From assembly GCF_041429775.1 (NCBI RefSeq), contig NZ_CP163421.1, forward strand, positions 2,443,001-2,507,000: a stretch of 64,000 bases of DNA. The letters are read 5' to 3'. The stretch comes from Glycocaulis abyssi. Lineage in GTDB: Bacteria; Pseudomonadota; Alphaproteobacteria; Caulobacterales; Maricaulaceae. Position numbers and translations under genes: made by a program. Each line of letters begins with the position of its first letter. The stretch's first letter is position 1. Shown in pieces: positions 1 through 8,674 of this stretch. The notes below the pieces were generated by a model. It worked only from the letters and a program-made list of their open reading frames with translations, was not told the DNA's origin and ran no database searches.

Positions 1-1066
1 TCAGCTGAAGATGGGTGCGGATGCCGCGCGGCGACAGATTCATCAGCTGCGGCAGCACGCTTTCCAGCTTTGCCTCATCGATATTGCCCGTGCCGTGCAG
101 ATCGACATAGACCGCCAGAGGCTTGGCCACGCCGATAGCATATGCGAGCTGGATCGTGCACTTTCGCGCCAGCCCCGCTGCCACGACATTCTTGGCCAGA
201 TAGCGCGCGGCATAGGCTGCCGAGCGGTCCACCTTGGTCGGATCCTTGCCCGAAAACGCGCCGCCGCCATGGGGCGCCGCGCCGCCATAGGTGTCCACGA
301 TGATCTTGCGGCCCGTCAGGCCGGCATCGCCATCCGGTCCGCCAATGACGAACTTGCCGGTCGGGTTCACGTAGAATTCGTCCTCGGGCGGGAACCAGCC
401 CTCGGGCAGCACCGATTTCACCACCGGGCGCACCAGCTCGCGCACCTCGTCCAGAGACGCGCCTGCAGTGTGCTGGGTGGAGACCACCACCGAGGTGACG
501 CCAACCGGCTGGCCGTTCTCATAGCGCAGGGACACCTGCGACTTGGCGTCCGGCTCGAACTGTTTCACCGCGCCGGATTTGCGCAGCCGGGCCATCTCTT
601 TGAGGATCTGGTGGGAATAGAGGATGGGGGCTGGCATCAGTTCCGGCGTCTCGTCGGTGGCAAAGCCGAACATGATGCCCTGATCGCCTGCGCCTTCCTC
701 GGTATAGGAGCCTGTGCCTTCATCCACACCGGCGGCGATGTCGGCGGATTGTTCGTGAAGATAGTTGGAGAAGGCCGCCGTTTCCCAGTGGAAGCCGTCC
801 TGCTCGTAGCCGATATCCTTCACCGCTGCGCGCACGGCCGCCTCTATCGCGTCACCGGACACCTCATTGGCGCAGCGCACCTCGCCAGCCAGCACGATCC
901 GGTTGGTGGTGGTCAGCGTTTCGCACGCCACACGCGCCACCGGGTCGCTGGCAAGATAGAGGTCAACGATCGTGTCGGAGATACGGTCGCATACCTTGTC
1001 GGGATGCCCCTCAGAAACACTCTCGCTGGTAAAGATATAGGATGAACGCGCCACAAATGACCTCAT
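1..1066 (-). CDS. metK: S-adenosylmethionine synthetase (3' end cut by window edge)
   Basis: Makes S-adenosylmethionine from methionine and ATP in the cytoplasm. About 355 codons are visible; the C-terminus lies left of the window. Reading back from the ATG at 1064-1066 gives the N-terminal SEGHPDK motif (residues 18-24), GAGDQG (125-130, adenosine/methionine site) and GGGAFSGKD (267-275, the glycine-rich phosphate loop), all family signatures. An internal GTG at 1052-1054 is an alternative start. The ATG is preceded by a GGAAG ribosome site about 8 nt upstream, and both lie inside a perfect palindrome (1064-1085). The PraR-like regulator gene upstream at 1140-1559 is on the same strand, 73 bp away. 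Identification is secure; only the start is open. Confidence 0.97.
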   Translation of the reverse strand, partial: MRSFVARSSYIFTSESVSEGHPDKVCDRISDTIVDLYLASDPVARVACETLTTTNRIVLAGEVRCANEVSGDAIEAAVRAAVKDIGYEQDGFHWETAAFSNYLHEQSADIAAGVDEGTGSYTEEGAGDQGIMFGFATDETPELMPAPILYSHQILKEMARLRKSGAVKQFEPDAKSQVSLRYENGQPVGVTSVVVSTQHTAGASLDEVRELVRPVVKSVLPEGWFPPEDEFYVNPTGKFVIGGPDGDAGLTGRKIIVDTYGGAAPHGGGAFSGKDPTKVDRSAAYAARYLAKNVVAAGLARKCTIQLAYAIGVAKPLAVYVDLHGTGNIDEAKLESVLPQLMNLSPRGIRTHLQL

Positions 1067-1085
1067 ATAAAGCTTCCTTTATATG
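1064..1085 (-). promoter_or_regulatory. Perfect inverted repeat containing the metK start codon
   Basis: CATATAAAG, then a 4-nt spacer, then CTTTATATG: arms of 9 bp (1064-1072 and 1077-1085) match perfectly. On the transcribed strand the last three bases of the repeat are the metK ATG, and the GGAAG ribosome site lies in the centre. It could be the DNA operator of a dimeric regulator (the neighbouring XRE protein is the obvious candidate) or an RNA hairpin that masks the start codon. Which of these it is cannot be told from the sequence. Confidence 0.6.
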
Positions 1086-1139
1086 CGGGCTTAAAGACCA
1101 TCTGGGCCGCGAACGCAAGCGGGGAAGTGTGTACCCGCC

Positions 1140-1559
1140 CTATTCGCCGGCCTGATCGCTGTCGGCCAGCGAGCGGACAAGCTCGAGTACACGGCGGCGC
1201 ACCTTGGGGTCGGTGATTTTCGAAAAGGCCTGTGCCAGCGCCACGCCGTCGGGCGATTGCAGGAAGTCATTGACGATCGGCGTCTGGTCGCCTTCGGCAA
1301 ATCCGGTGGGCTGCTGCGCCGTGCTGGTGGCGCCATCGTAGAAGAAGGAGACGGGCACTTCGAGAACCCGCGCCAGATGCCAGAGCCGTCCGGCACCGAT
1401 GCGATTGGCCCCGCGCTCATACTTTTGCACCTGCTGGAACGTGACGCCGAGCTCCTCGCCAAGCTTCTCCTGGCTCATTTCCATCATCTGCCGGCGCAGC
1501 CGGACGCGTGAACCGACATGACGGTCTATCGGATTGGGCTCTCGCGGGTTGGGCGGCAT
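1140..1559 (-). CDS. XRE-family (PraR-like) transcriptional regulator
   Basis: A 139-aa DNA-binding protein with an N-terminal helix-turn-helix of the Cro/CI type, residues about 10-70: NPIDRHVGSRVRLRR, then MSQEKLGEELGVTFQQVQ, then KYERGANRIGAGRL. This form, with NPID and the VPVSFFYDG end of the helix bundle, is typical of the PraR-type regulators that sit between lnt and metK in many alphaproteobacteria. The C-terminal half (about residues 75-139) is acidic and probably used for dimerisation or flexible. It lies between lnt and metK on the same strand. Palindromes near its own promoter (1613-1625) and at the metK start suggest autoregulation and control of metK, but that is inference. Start ATG at 1557-1559. 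Confidence 0.9.
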   Translation of the reverse strand: MPPNPREPNPIDRHVGSRVRLRRQMMEMSQEKLGEELGVTFQQVQKYERGANRIGAGRLWHLARVLEVPVSFFYDGATSTAQQPTGFAEGDQTPIVNDFLQSPDGVALAQAFSKITDPKVRRRVLELVRSLADSDQAGE

Positions 1560-1612
1560 GACAAACTATCCTTGAACAAGCAAAGCCCACATGTCCTTGA
1601 TAACAATAGCAC

Positions 1613-1625
1613 AGTGAGTTTCACT
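1613..1625 (-). promoter_or_regulatory. Inverted repeat upstream of the XRE regulator gene
   Basis: AGTGA-GTT-TCACT, 5-bp perfect arms with a 3-bp spacer, 54 bp upstream of the regulator's start codon in the 91-bp gap after lnt. The position suits an operator overlapping a promoter, and autorepression by the XRE protein is a fair guess. The arms are short, so chance is possible. Confidence 0.35.
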
Positions 1626-1650
1626 ATCGAAGCGAAAACAATCTCAGGTG

Positions 1651-3267
1651 TTACTGTCTCTGGTTTCGGGCAGAGGCAATGAAAACGGCAAGTTGCAGGC
1701 CTCCAAGTAATATAAGCCCGCCTGCAATCCATAGAGAATTTCCATGAACCGCGTATACCACTGGTTGGAGCGCCGAAGGCAGGTTTATGTCAAGTGTTTC
1801 GTTCATTTGTGGATCAGTTAACCGGACTGCCCGGCCGTAGGAATCGATCAGTCCGGATGCCCCTAGCGATGCCGAGCGCACCATGGGCAACCCTTCTTCA
1901 ATCGCCCGGTAGCGCGCCTGATTGAGATGTTGGCGCGGGCCGGCCGAATTTCCATACCACGCATCGTTGGAAATATTGAGCAGGAAGGCTGGCCGGTTGT
2001 CCCCGCGCGGTGCAAAGCGGGGAAAAATCACCTCATAGCAGATCAGCGGCGCGAAATCAGGCAGCCCGGCTATCGAGAGAGTTTGCGGCCCCGGCCCGGG
2101 TGTGTAGTAGGGCGCGTTCATTGCCAGGGTGGTGAAGCCGAAAAGTCCGGTAATCAGCTGCACCGGATTGCCTTCACCGAACGGTACCAGACGCACCTTG
2201 TCGTAGATGGCTTCAACCGCGCTAGCATCCTGCGATATCTGCAAGGCGGCCAGCGAGTTATAGTAAAGCTCGCCTTCGGGGAAGCGTTCCCGGCGCGTCA
2301 CCCCGCTCCATAGCCTTGTACCTTCGGGCAGCGTGTCCTCGATGCGCACCAGAACGCGGGTGTCTTCCAGCATCACGGTGGGAATGGCGCCCTCCGGCCA
2401 GATCACCGCGTCCACATCCTCAAGGCCGGGCTGCATGGTCAGGTCGAGATAGGTCTGGAGAATGGGCAGCCGGTTGGCGTAGCGCTTCTCGCGCTGATCG
2501 ACATTGACCTGCACGATGCGCAGCCGTGTGTCGGTGAGGCTGTTGTCAGCTCCGGCGAGGCGCGTACTGCCCCAGCCCCACATTCCTGCCAGCATCACGG
2601 TGCTCAGGGCCAGCGGCAAGGCGCGCACCAGCCAGTGACCGCGCCCGGACAGGGCCGCCGGGCTGGCAAAGGCAAAGAGCACGAAGGCGGAAAGCCCCAG
2701 CGCGCCAATCAGGCTCGCCATCTGGCTGATAGGCGTTCCCGCTTCAAAGACATGGCCGGGCAGATTCCACGGAAAACCCGAAAACAGCACCGAGCGGGCA
2801 AATTCCACGATCGTGAACAGCACGGCGAACACGCCGATGCGCATAGGCCCGTCCGGCGCAAAGCGCGTGTAGAGACTGCTCGCCAGCCCCCAGAACAGGG
2901 CAAGCCCGCCCGGTAGCAGGGTCAATGGCGCCCAGATCAGCCAGGCATGTTCCTCGGCGCTGACGAGGAAGGCATTGGCCACCCACCATGTACTGCCAAG
3001 GAAATAGCCGGCGGCAAATGCCCAGCCGCGCCAGAAGCCGGCGAGCAAGCGCCGCTCGCGCCCCCGCGCCGCGTCCAGAGAGAGGACCAGCAGGACAACA
3101 CCTAAAATCAGCGCTGGCGCGGAATGGAAGGGCGCATGGGCCAGCGTGGAGACAAGGCCGAGCGCAAACAGCGCTAGCCCGATGCGCCAGCCCCTGGCCG
3201 TCTGCCACCGGCCAAGCAGTGCCACGCTCATATGCATGCCGCGGCGGGCCAGATCAGGGATACGCAT
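1651..3267 (-). CDS. lnt: Apolipoprotein N-acyltransferase
   Basis: Adds the third acyl chain to the N-terminal cysteine of lipoproteins, the last step of lipoprotein maturation in the inner membrane. The 538-aa protein has several membrane helices in its first 235 residues, then a periplasmic nitrilase-fold domain. The catalytic triad is readable: Glu292 in WPEGA, Lys357 in YDKVRLVPFGE, Cys410 in LICYE. A last hydrophobic segment (about 510-530) anchors the C-terminus. The start overlaps the corC stop (TAATG), suggesting translational coupling. M11 or M13 are alternative starts. Length and motifs fit the family well. Confidence 0.96.
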   Translation of the reverse strand: MRIPDLARRGMHMSVALLGRWQTARGWRIGLALFALGLVSTLAHAPFHSAPALILGVVLLVLSLDAARGRERRLLAGFWRGWAFAAGYFLGSTWWVANAFLVSAEEHAWLIWAPLTLLPGGLALFWGLASSLYTRFAPDGPMRIGVFAVLFTIVEFARSVLFSGFPWNLPGHVFEAGTPISQMASLIGALGLSAFVLFAFASPAALSGRGHWLVRALPLALSTVMLAGMWGWGSTRLAGADNSLTDTRLRIVQVNVDQREKRYANRLPILQTYLDLTMQPGLEDVDAVIWPEGAIPTVMLEDTRVLVRIEDTLPEGTRLWSGVTRRERFPEGELYYNSLAALQISQDASAVEAIYDKVRLVPFGEGNPVQLITGLFGFTTLAMNAPYYTPGPGPQTLSIAGLPDFAPLICYEVIFPRFAPRGDNRPAFLLNISNDAWYGNSAGPRQHLNQARYRAIEEGLPMVRSASLGASGLIDSYGRAVRLTDPQMNETLDINLPSALQPVVYAVHGNSLWIAGGLILLGGLQLAVFIASARNQRQ

Positions 3268-4178
3268 TATTGCAGGTTCGCGGCGTCTCCGGCGCCGTCC
3301 TTGCGCGAACGGATACGTACCCGGCGGATGCGGCGCGGATCGGAATCGAGAATTTCAAACTCCAGCCCGGTCGAGTGGGCGATCACCTCGCCGCGTTCAG
3401 GCACCCGCCCTGTCAGCATGAAGACCAGCCCGCCCAGCGTATCGACATCCTCGATCTCGTCTTCGGTCGCCACCGGACGGCCCAGCGCCTCGGCCAGCTC
3501 ATCAAGCGATGTGCGCGCATCGGCCTCCCAGACATGGGGTCCGCGCAGCCGGATCAGCGGACCTTCGGCCTCGTCATGCTCGTCATCAATCTCGCCAACG
3601 ATTGGCTCCAGCAGGTCTTCAAGCGTTACCAGCCCGTCCGTGCCGCCAAACTCGTCAACGACCAGCGCCATGTGCATGCGGCGCGATTTCATCCGCACCA
3701 GCAGGTCCGCCGCGCGCATGGAGGGCGGCACATAGAGCAGCGGGCGGCGCACCTGCGGCAGGATTTTCGCCGCCGCCCAGTCCTCCGGGCGCTGACCGTC
3801 AGGATTGCCGGCCAGATGGGCAATCAGATCCTTGATGTGCACAACGCCGACCGGATCGTCGAGGGTTTCGCGATAGACCGGCAGGCGCGAATGGGAGGCG
3901 TCGGCGAACAGGCGCGCCGCATCACCCAGCGGGGTATCGATATCCATGGCCACGATGTCGGCGCGCGGCACCATCACATCGGCCACGCGCAGCGCATCGA
4001 GCGCGTTTACATTGAAGGAAAGCTCCCGGTCGCCAGTCTGGCCCGTCTGGTTTCCGCCCGTCTCCTGCGCTTCGGTGCCAGGACCGTTGGCAAGTTCCGG
4101 AACGGGGCGCCGGTGTATCGCGCCTTTCAGCCGGGCCATGAGACTTCGTCTTGGCGGATCGTCACTCATCACGCTCAT
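3267..4178 (-). CDS. corC: CBS-domain CorC/HlyC-type protein
   Basis: A 303-aa soluble protein of the CorC/YbeX type, linked to magnesium and cobalt homeostasis and, through its neighbours, to ribosome and envelope functions. A paired CBS module runs from about residue 65 (MVPRADIVAMDIDTPLGDA) to about 190. A C-terminal CorC_HlyC transporter-associated domain covers about 205-290. The N-terminal 60 residues are charged and probably disordered. The gene overlaps ybeY by 4 nt (ATGA) and lnt by 1 nt, so the three are co-translated. The exact ion specificity is not visible in the sequence. Confidence 0.92.
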   Translation of the reverse strand: MSVMSDDPPRRSLMARLKGAIHRRPVPELANGPGTEAQETGGNQTGQTGDRELSFNVNALDALRVADVMVPRADIVAMDIDTPLGDAARLFADASHSRLPVYRETLDDPVGVVHIKDLIAHLAGNPDGQRPEDWAAAKILPQVRRPLLYVPPSMRAADLLVRMKSRRMHMALVVDEFGGTDGLVTLEDLLEPIVGEIDDEHDEAEGPLIRLRGPHVWEADARTSLDELAEALGRPVATEDEIEDVDTLGGLVFMLTGRVPERGEVIAHSTGLEFEILDSDPRRIRRVRIRSRKDGAGDAANLQ

Positions 4179-4666
4179 ATGCGTTCTTTATAGGGATTCG
4201 CGATGCCCAGCCGGGCAAGGGCCGCGATTTCCACTGCCTCCATCTGTTCTGCCTCGGCCTCTTCCTTATGGTCAAAACCGTTAAGATGAAGAACGCCGTG
4301 CACCGCAAGATGGGCCGCGTGATCCACAAGCGCAATGGCGCGCGTGTTGGCTTCGCCCTGACAGGTCTCGAAGGCAAGGGCGACATCGCCGGGATAGTGC
4401 TCCGATTCCGGTGCCGGGAAGGACAATACATTGGTCGGGCTGTCCTTGCCCCGGAAACGCTGGTTCAGCGATTGCAGCTCGCCGTCGCCGGTAAACAGGA
4501 TCACGGCCGGACCGGGCCGCGCCCCGTCAATCAGCGACAGGGCGGCCGCGACCGCTTCAAGGCAGCGCGCTTCCAGCCCGGCAACCATCTGCCAGCCTTC
4601 GTGCTCGATCACGATCTCGCAGGCCGGTTCATCCACCATGTGTCTTGTCCGCCTGCTCATAGGCAT
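4175..4666 (-). CDS. ybeY: Endoribonuclease YbeY (16S rRNA maturation)
   Basis: A zinc-dependent endoribonuclease needed for 16S rRNA 3' end processing and ribosome quality control. The 163-aa product carries the diagnostic HGVLHLNGFDH motif with zinc ligands His123, His127 and His133, and the upstream TNVLSFP segment typical of the family. The first ATG (4664-4666) overlaps the end of phoH by 38 nt. A second ATG at residue 10 (4637-4639) overlaps by only 11 nt and is at least as likely. It is in the conserved phoH-ybeY-corC order. Confidence 0.96.
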   Translation of the reverse strand: MPMSRRTRHMVDEPACEIVIEHEGWQMVAGLEARCLEAVAAALSLIDGARPGPAVILFTGDGELQSLNQRFRGKDSPTNVLSFPAPESEHYPGDVALAFETCQGEANTRAIALVDHAAHLAVHGVLHLNGFDHKEEAEAEQMEAVEIAALARLGIANPYKERI

Positions 4667-5627
4667 CCACGATCATGCCCACCAGATCATGGCGGACCAC
4701 ATCAGCGCGGGTAAAGCGCGTGACCGCAATGCGCGGTACATTGCCCAATATGCCCAGCGCATCGGCCAGCCCGGACGGCTCGCGCGGGCCAAGATCCACC
4801 TGCGAGGGATCGCCCGTGACCGCCATGCGTGAACCCTGACCCAGCCGGGTCAGCATCATGCGCATCTGCGCACGGGTGGTGTTCTGGGCTTCATCGCAGA
4901 CAATGAAGGCCCGGTTCAGCGTGCGCCCGCGCATGAAGGCGAGCGGTGCCACCTCGATACGGCGCTCCTCACGCATCTTGTCGACAACCTTCTGGGTCAG
5001 CGCATCGCGCAGAGAGTCCCAGATTGGCAGGAGATAAGGGTCGATCTTCTCGTTGAGATCACCGGGCAGGAAGCCCAGCCGCTCGCCCGCCTCCACAGCC
5101 GGACGCGTGATGATAAGCCGGTCAATCTCTCCGCGCGCCAGCTTGGCCGCGCCCCACGCCACCGCGAGCAGGGTCTTGCCGGTCCCGGCAGGGCCGACCC
5201 CGAAAATCATATCGTAGCGTGTCTCGTCTTTCAGCGCGCGCACATAGTCCGCCTGACCATTGGTGCGGGCGGCAAAGCTCACCCCGCGCGGCACACGGAT
5301 GATGGTTTCCTCACCGGCGCTGACCGGCGTGTCGTCCATCCGGCAGGCGGCGCGCACGGTTTCAGGATCAATGACAAGGCCGGATTCCACGCGTGCATAC
5401 AGCGAATGGATCACGCGGGCCGCATCGGTGCGCGCGCGCTTTTCCCCGCCAGACAGCAAGAGCTGCCCGCCGCCGGGCGCTTCGACATGCACGCCAAGCT
5501 CGGTTTCCAGCGCTATCAGATTGGCATGGCCGGGGCCTGCCAGTGCGCGCACATGGGCGGCATCATCGAAATGCAGGGTTTCTGCAGGCGCGCGCCCGGC
5601 GCGTTTGGGTCGCGGGGTCCGGCTCAC
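4629..5627 (-). CDS. phoH: PhoH-like ATPase
   Basis: A 332-aa P-loop ATPase of the PhoH/YbeZ type, thought to act with YbeY in RNA metabolism. Walker A GPAGTGKT is at residues 145-152 and Walker B IVCDEAQN at 242-249. The N-terminal 90 residues form the usual KH-like RNA-binding extension. The start ATG overlaps the miaB stop by 4 nt (ATGA), and the 3' end overlaps ybeY. Length and motifs are normal. The old link to phosphate starvation comes from E. coli and is not shown here. Confidence 0.95.
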   Translation of the reverse strand: MSRTPRPKRAGRAPAETLHFDDAAHVRALAGPGHANLIALETELGVHVEAPGGGQLLLSGGEKRARTDAARVIHSLYARVESGLVIDPETVRAACRMDDTPVSAGEETIIRVPRGVSFAARTNGQADYVRALKDETRYDMIFGVGPAGTGKTLLAVAWGAAKLARGEIDRLIITRPAVEAGERLGFLPGDLNEKIDPYLLPIWDSLRDALTQKVVDKMREERRIEVAPLAFMRGRTLNRAFIVCDEAQNTTRAQMRMMLTRLGQGSRMAVTGDPSQVDLGPREPSGLADALGILGNVPRIAVTRFTRADVVRHDLVGMIVDAYEQADKTHGG

Positions 5628-7018
5628 GCGGCGCAGCTCTCCCCATGCAGCAGACGGGCGCCCAGCGCATTTTTCGAGGCGGAGACGATCTCCACCATGG
5701 CGATCTGGCCGATCAGCTCCCTGGGTCCGTCACAATGAACGGCCTGCAGATAGGGGCTGCGCCCGCCCAGCTGGCCGGGATTGCGCCCCTCGCGCTCGAA
5801 GAGCACAGGCAGGCGCTTGCCCACCATCGACGCGTTGAAAGCCTGCTGCTGGGCGTCCAGCAGGGCCTGAAGCCGGGCCAGACGCTCTGTCTTCACCGCT
5901 TCATCCACCTGTCCGGCCATGGCCGCGCCCGGCGTGCCGGGACGGCGCGAATACTTGAACGAGAAGGCTGAGGCATACCCGACCGTCTCGACCAGCTTCA
6001 TCGTATCGGCAAAATCGCTTTCCTGCTCGCCGGGGAAGCCGACGATGAAATCTCCGGAGAGGGCGATATCGGGGCGCAGCGTGCGCAGCCGCTCGATAAG
6101 CGCGATATATTCAGTCGCCGTGTGCTTGCGGTTCATGGCTTTCAGGATGCGGTCAGAACCCGCCTGCACCGGCAGGTGCAGATAGGGCATCAGCTTTTCT
6201 TCTGATGCGAAAGCCTCAAGGAGGTCCTCATCCATGTCGTTCGGGTGTGAGGTGGTAAAGCGGATGCGGTCAATCCCGCCAATCATGGCCAGATGCCGGA
6301 TCAGGCGCGCCAGCCCCCAGCGCCCGCCTGCCTCCTCGCCTGCAGGCGCTTCGCCCGAATAGGCGTTGACGTTCTGGCCCAGCAGGGTGATCTCGCGCAC
6401 GCCTTGCGCCGCCAGCGCGCGCACTTCTGCCGTGATCTGGGCGGCGGGCCGCGAATACTCCGCGCCGCGCGTATAGGGCACCACGCAGAAGGAGCAGAAC
6501 TTGTCGCAGCCCTCCTGCACCGTCACGAAGGCGCTGAAACCTTCCACATGACGCTTGGGCGCAGCCAGCGCGTCGAACTTTTCCTCGACCTCGAACTCGG
6601 TCTGAAGCGCTTCGCCGCGCTCGCGATGCACGCGCGCGATCAGTTCGGGCAGGCGGTGATAGGTCTGCGGGCCGACCACCAGATCAACCACTGGCGCGCG
6701 GCGCTGGATTTCCGCGCCCTCGGCCTGCGCCACGCAGCCAGCCACCGTCACCGTCATCTGCCCGCCAGCTTCTTCCTTCTCGGCTTTGAGCGGCTTTAAC
6801 CGGCCGAGCTCGGAATAGACCTTCTCGGCGGCCTTCTCGCGGATATGGCAGGTATTGAGGATGACAAGATCGGCGCCCTCTGGCGCATCCGCCGGCTCAT
6901 AGCCGAGCGGGACCAGCAGATCGCGCATGCGCTCTGAATCATACACATTCATCTGGCACCCATAGGTGCGGATGAAGAGGCGTTTTCTGGTCTTCGGGTT
7001 GCTGGCAGGCGCGGTCAT
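5624..7018 (-). CDS. miaB: tRNA-2-methylthio-N6-dimethylallyladenosine synthase
   Basis: A radical-SAM methylthiotransferase that modifies A37 of tRNAs reading UNN codons. The MTTase domain cysteines are in YGCQMN (Cys21), NTCHIR (Cys57) and AGCVAQ (Cys95). The radical-SAM cluster is GCDKFCSFC (Cys171, 175 and 178). A C-terminal TRAM domain follows (about 385-450). The frame is open to 7066, but the extra 16 residues (rich in Cys) are not family-like, so the ATG at 7016-7018 is preferred; neither start has a strong ribosome site. First gene of the miaB-phoH-ybeY-corC-lnt run. Confidence 0.96.
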   Translation of the reverse strand: MTAPASNPKTRKRLFIRTYGCQMNVYDSERMRDLLVPLGYEPADAPEGADLVILNTCHIREKAAEKVYSELGRLKPLKAEKEEAGGQMTVTVAGCVAQAEGAEIQRRAPVVDLVVGPQTYHRLPELIARVHRERGEALQTEFEVEEKFDALAAPKRHVEGFSAFVTVQEGCDKFCSFCVVPYTRGAEYSRPAAQITAEVRALAAQGVREITLLGQNVNAYSGEAPAGEEAGGRWGLARLIRHLAMIGGIDRIRFTTSHPNDMDEDLLEAFASEEKLMPYLHLPVQAGSDRILKAMNRKHTATEYIALIERLRTLRPDIALSGDFIVGFPGEQESDFADTMKLVETVGYASAFSFKYSRRPGTPGAAMAGQVDEAVKTERLARLQALLDAQQQAFNASMVGKRLPVLFEREGRNPGQLGGRSPYLQAVHCDGPRELIGQIAMVEIVSASKNALGARLLHGESCAA

Positions 7019-7103
7019 GATGGCTATATGCCCAAAGGAGGCTGAACACACGCACGTGCATAGCAATTAGCAGAGCCTACGGGCAACCGTTGAGTACAAG
7101 AGA

Positions 7104-7562
7104 TCAGGGCAAAGGAAGCGGCATCTGAACGCCTTTTAAATCCTCTGCCCAGCGGATAAGAGTCTCTAAATCCAGCGTGTTACTAATGTCCGTTTTTTCA
7201 AGAGATGAAATAGAAGATTGTCTTATGATATCTGGCTGCCCGTTGCTCGAATTTTGTTCGGCAGTAAGTCTTGAGAAGAGCAGCAATTGACCAGATGTTA
7301 CACCAATCATGTTAGCAAAAACTTCTATGTGCCAATACTCAATTCTTCGCTCATCATAAAGTATTTCTGAAATATTTCTTCTGATGCTTCTCTCTGTTAA
7401 CTCGCCGATTCCATACTTTGACGCATATGAACTCTTAATGGTTCGTGCCAGCTGCGTTATGTTTCCGCGATGTTTATGATTTGCTATATCAATTAGAAGG
7501 AATCGGAGGCTTTGGGGGTTCTTCTTGTCTTTGCCCGCTTTTATCTTTGCAATTCGGGTCAT
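7104..7562 (-). CDS. AT-rich hypothetical protein with a possible helix-turn-helix
   Basis: A 152-aa protein whose DNA is clearly poorer in GC than its neighbours, with codons such as TTA, ATA and AAA that are rare elsewhere in the window. This points to horizontal transfer. The N-terminus is basic (MTRIAKIKAGKDKKNP). Residues about 35-70 (ITQLARTIKSSYASKYG and on) and 78-100 (IEVFANMIGVTSGQLLLFS) resemble pieces of an XRE-type DNA-binding fold. The C-terminal 50 residues look disordered apart from DLETLIRWAEDLKG. I do not recognise the family. It lies just after the miaB start region, on the same strand, and is not part of the conserved core block. Confidence 0.6.
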   Translation of the reverse strand: MTRIAKIKAGKDKKNPQSLRFLLIDIANHKHRGNITQLARTIKSSYASKYGIGELTERSIRRNISEILYDERRIEYWHIEVFANMIGVTSGQLLLFSRLTAEQNSSNGQPDIIRQSSISSLEKTDISNTLDLETLIRWAEDLKGVQMPLPLP

Positions 7563-7719
7563 CAGGTGGCACTCAAATAATAATTCAGTTAAAAATCAAT
7601 TTGTTAATAGGTGTTTAGGTCAGGACCTGGCCAATTCATGATAGCATGTCGTTCCGATGTGCGATATAGTTAATGAGGGCGCGCCACTGGGGCGAGCCCA
7701 ACCTTACATGGAGGCGCTG

Positions 7720-7953
7720 ATGTTTAGGCATCAAACTCCGGTAGGGTGGTTCTGGCAACGCTTTCGACAGCTTGCCCGGGCCTTAGGAGGGCTACTTAAG
7801 GCGCTAGGACGGCTGACAATCTGCCTTACGTTAAGATTGACAGCCATCCTGCTAGTGTCGCCGTTAGTGATGACACTGCTAAGTGCCACCCTTCCGTCCA
7901 AGGGAGCTCTGGACACGGATCCAAAGCCCCATAGCCGAGAGCTTATTGTTTAG
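7720..7953 (+). CDS. Small putative membrane protein
   Basis: A 77-aa product starting at the ATG at 7720, chosen because GGAGG lies 5 nt upstream; an in-frame ATG at 7657 has no such site. The N-terminal part is basic and aromatic (MFRHQTPVGWFWQRFRQL), followed by a hydrophobic helix around residues 38-58 (LRLTAILLVSPLVMTLLSA). A strong terminator (7977-8010) follows 24 nt after the stop on the same strand, which supports a real transcript. No family recognised. It sits in the same transferred-looking interval as the AT-rich gene at 7104-7562, facing the other way. Confidence 0.45.
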   Translation: MFRHQTPVGWFWQRFRQLARALGGLLKALGRLTICLTLRLTAILLVSPLVMTLLSATLPSKGALDTDPKPHSRELIV

Positions 7954-7976
7954 CCCACGCTAAGCTCTCAACACCT

Positions 7977-8010
7977 GAACCGGCGAATCACTCGCCGGTT
8001 CTTTCTTTTC
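7977..8010 (+). terminator. Rho-independent terminator
   Basis: GAACCGGCGA and TCGCCGGTTC form a perfect 10-bp stem (7977-7986 and 7992-8001) with a 5-nt loop, followed by TTTCTTTTC. It ends transcription of the small membrane gene on the plus strand and insulates fur, which converges from the other side. Confidence 0.85.
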
Positions 8011-8174
8011 TACACCAAAATCTGGACTCTTGCCAGATCGTTTGGCCAAAATCCGGCCACGGCACCTGTTTTCGAGGTGCGGAACCTACCCATAGTTGGA
8101 TCGATTGACAAGACCCGAAAAGCAAATTTCTTAATCAAAAGTTAATGCGGCAGGCAGTGGCGTAAAGCTAACTG

Positions 8175-8591
8175 CTACTCGCCGTCTTTGAGTTTCACCG
8201 CGTAAAGCTCCAGCCGGTGATCGACGAGCTTGTAGCCGAGGCGGCGCGCAATGGCTTCCTTCATCTTCTCGATCTCTTCGTCATAGAACTCGACGATATC
8301 GCCGGATTTGAGATCGATCAGGTGATCGTGATGATCCTCGGTCGCTTCCTCATAGCGCGATCGGCCATCGCGGAAATCGTGGCGCTCGATAATCCCGGCA
8401 TCCTCAAACAGACGCACGGTGCGGTAAACGGTTGCCAGCGAGATGCGGTTGTCCACACTCGCGGCGCGGCGGTGGACCTCTTCAGCGTCCGGGTGATCTT
8501 CAGCTTCCGACAGGACGCGCGCGATCACGCGGCGCTGATCGGTCATGCGCAGACCTTTTTCGATGCATATCTGTTCAATGCGATCTGACAT
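8175..8591 (-). CDS. fur: Ferric uptake regulator Fur
   Basis: A 138-aa iron-responsive repressor. The N-terminal winged helix (residues 1-80) includes GLRMTDQRRVIARVL and the recognition region ISLATVYRTVRLFEDAGII. The dimerisation domain carries the metal-binding EDHHDHLIDLKSGDIVEF segment. It lacks the C-terminal cysteine pairs seen in some Fur proteins, as is common in alphaproteobacterial Fur/Mur. The assignment as Fur rather than the manganese regulator Mur rests on overall likeness. The start ATG is at 8589-8591; rimI ends 83 bp upstream on the same strand. Confidence 0.93.
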   Translation of the reverse strand: MSDRIEQICIEKGLRMTDQRRVIARVLSEAEDHPDAEEVHRRAASVDNRISLATVYRTVRLFEDAGIIERHDFRDGRSRYEEATEDHHDHLIDLKSGDIVEFYDEEIEKMKEAIARRLGYKLVDHRLELYAVKLKDGE

Positions 8592-8674
8592 GGGTCAGCC
8601 TCCATGAAGCGCGCGCCTGCGCAAGGCCGTTATATGCTGTCCTTAGCCCTGCAGGCCAAATCTGTCCATTCCTG

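Noticed and set aside
11-1045. A 344-codon plus-strand open frame
   Set aside because: It lies opposite metK, whose motifs are unmistakable on the minus strand; the plus-strand product has a composition typical of an antisense shadow.
1067-1139. SAM riboswitch before metK
   Set aside because: The 73-bp gap contains no recognisable SAM-II or SAM/SAH core; the only clear structure is the palindrome at the start codon.
8020-8130. Promoter TTGACA at about 8107 reading into the fur 3' end
   Set aside because: A -35-like hexamer is present but no convincing -10 box, and transcription would be antisense to fur with no gene to serve.
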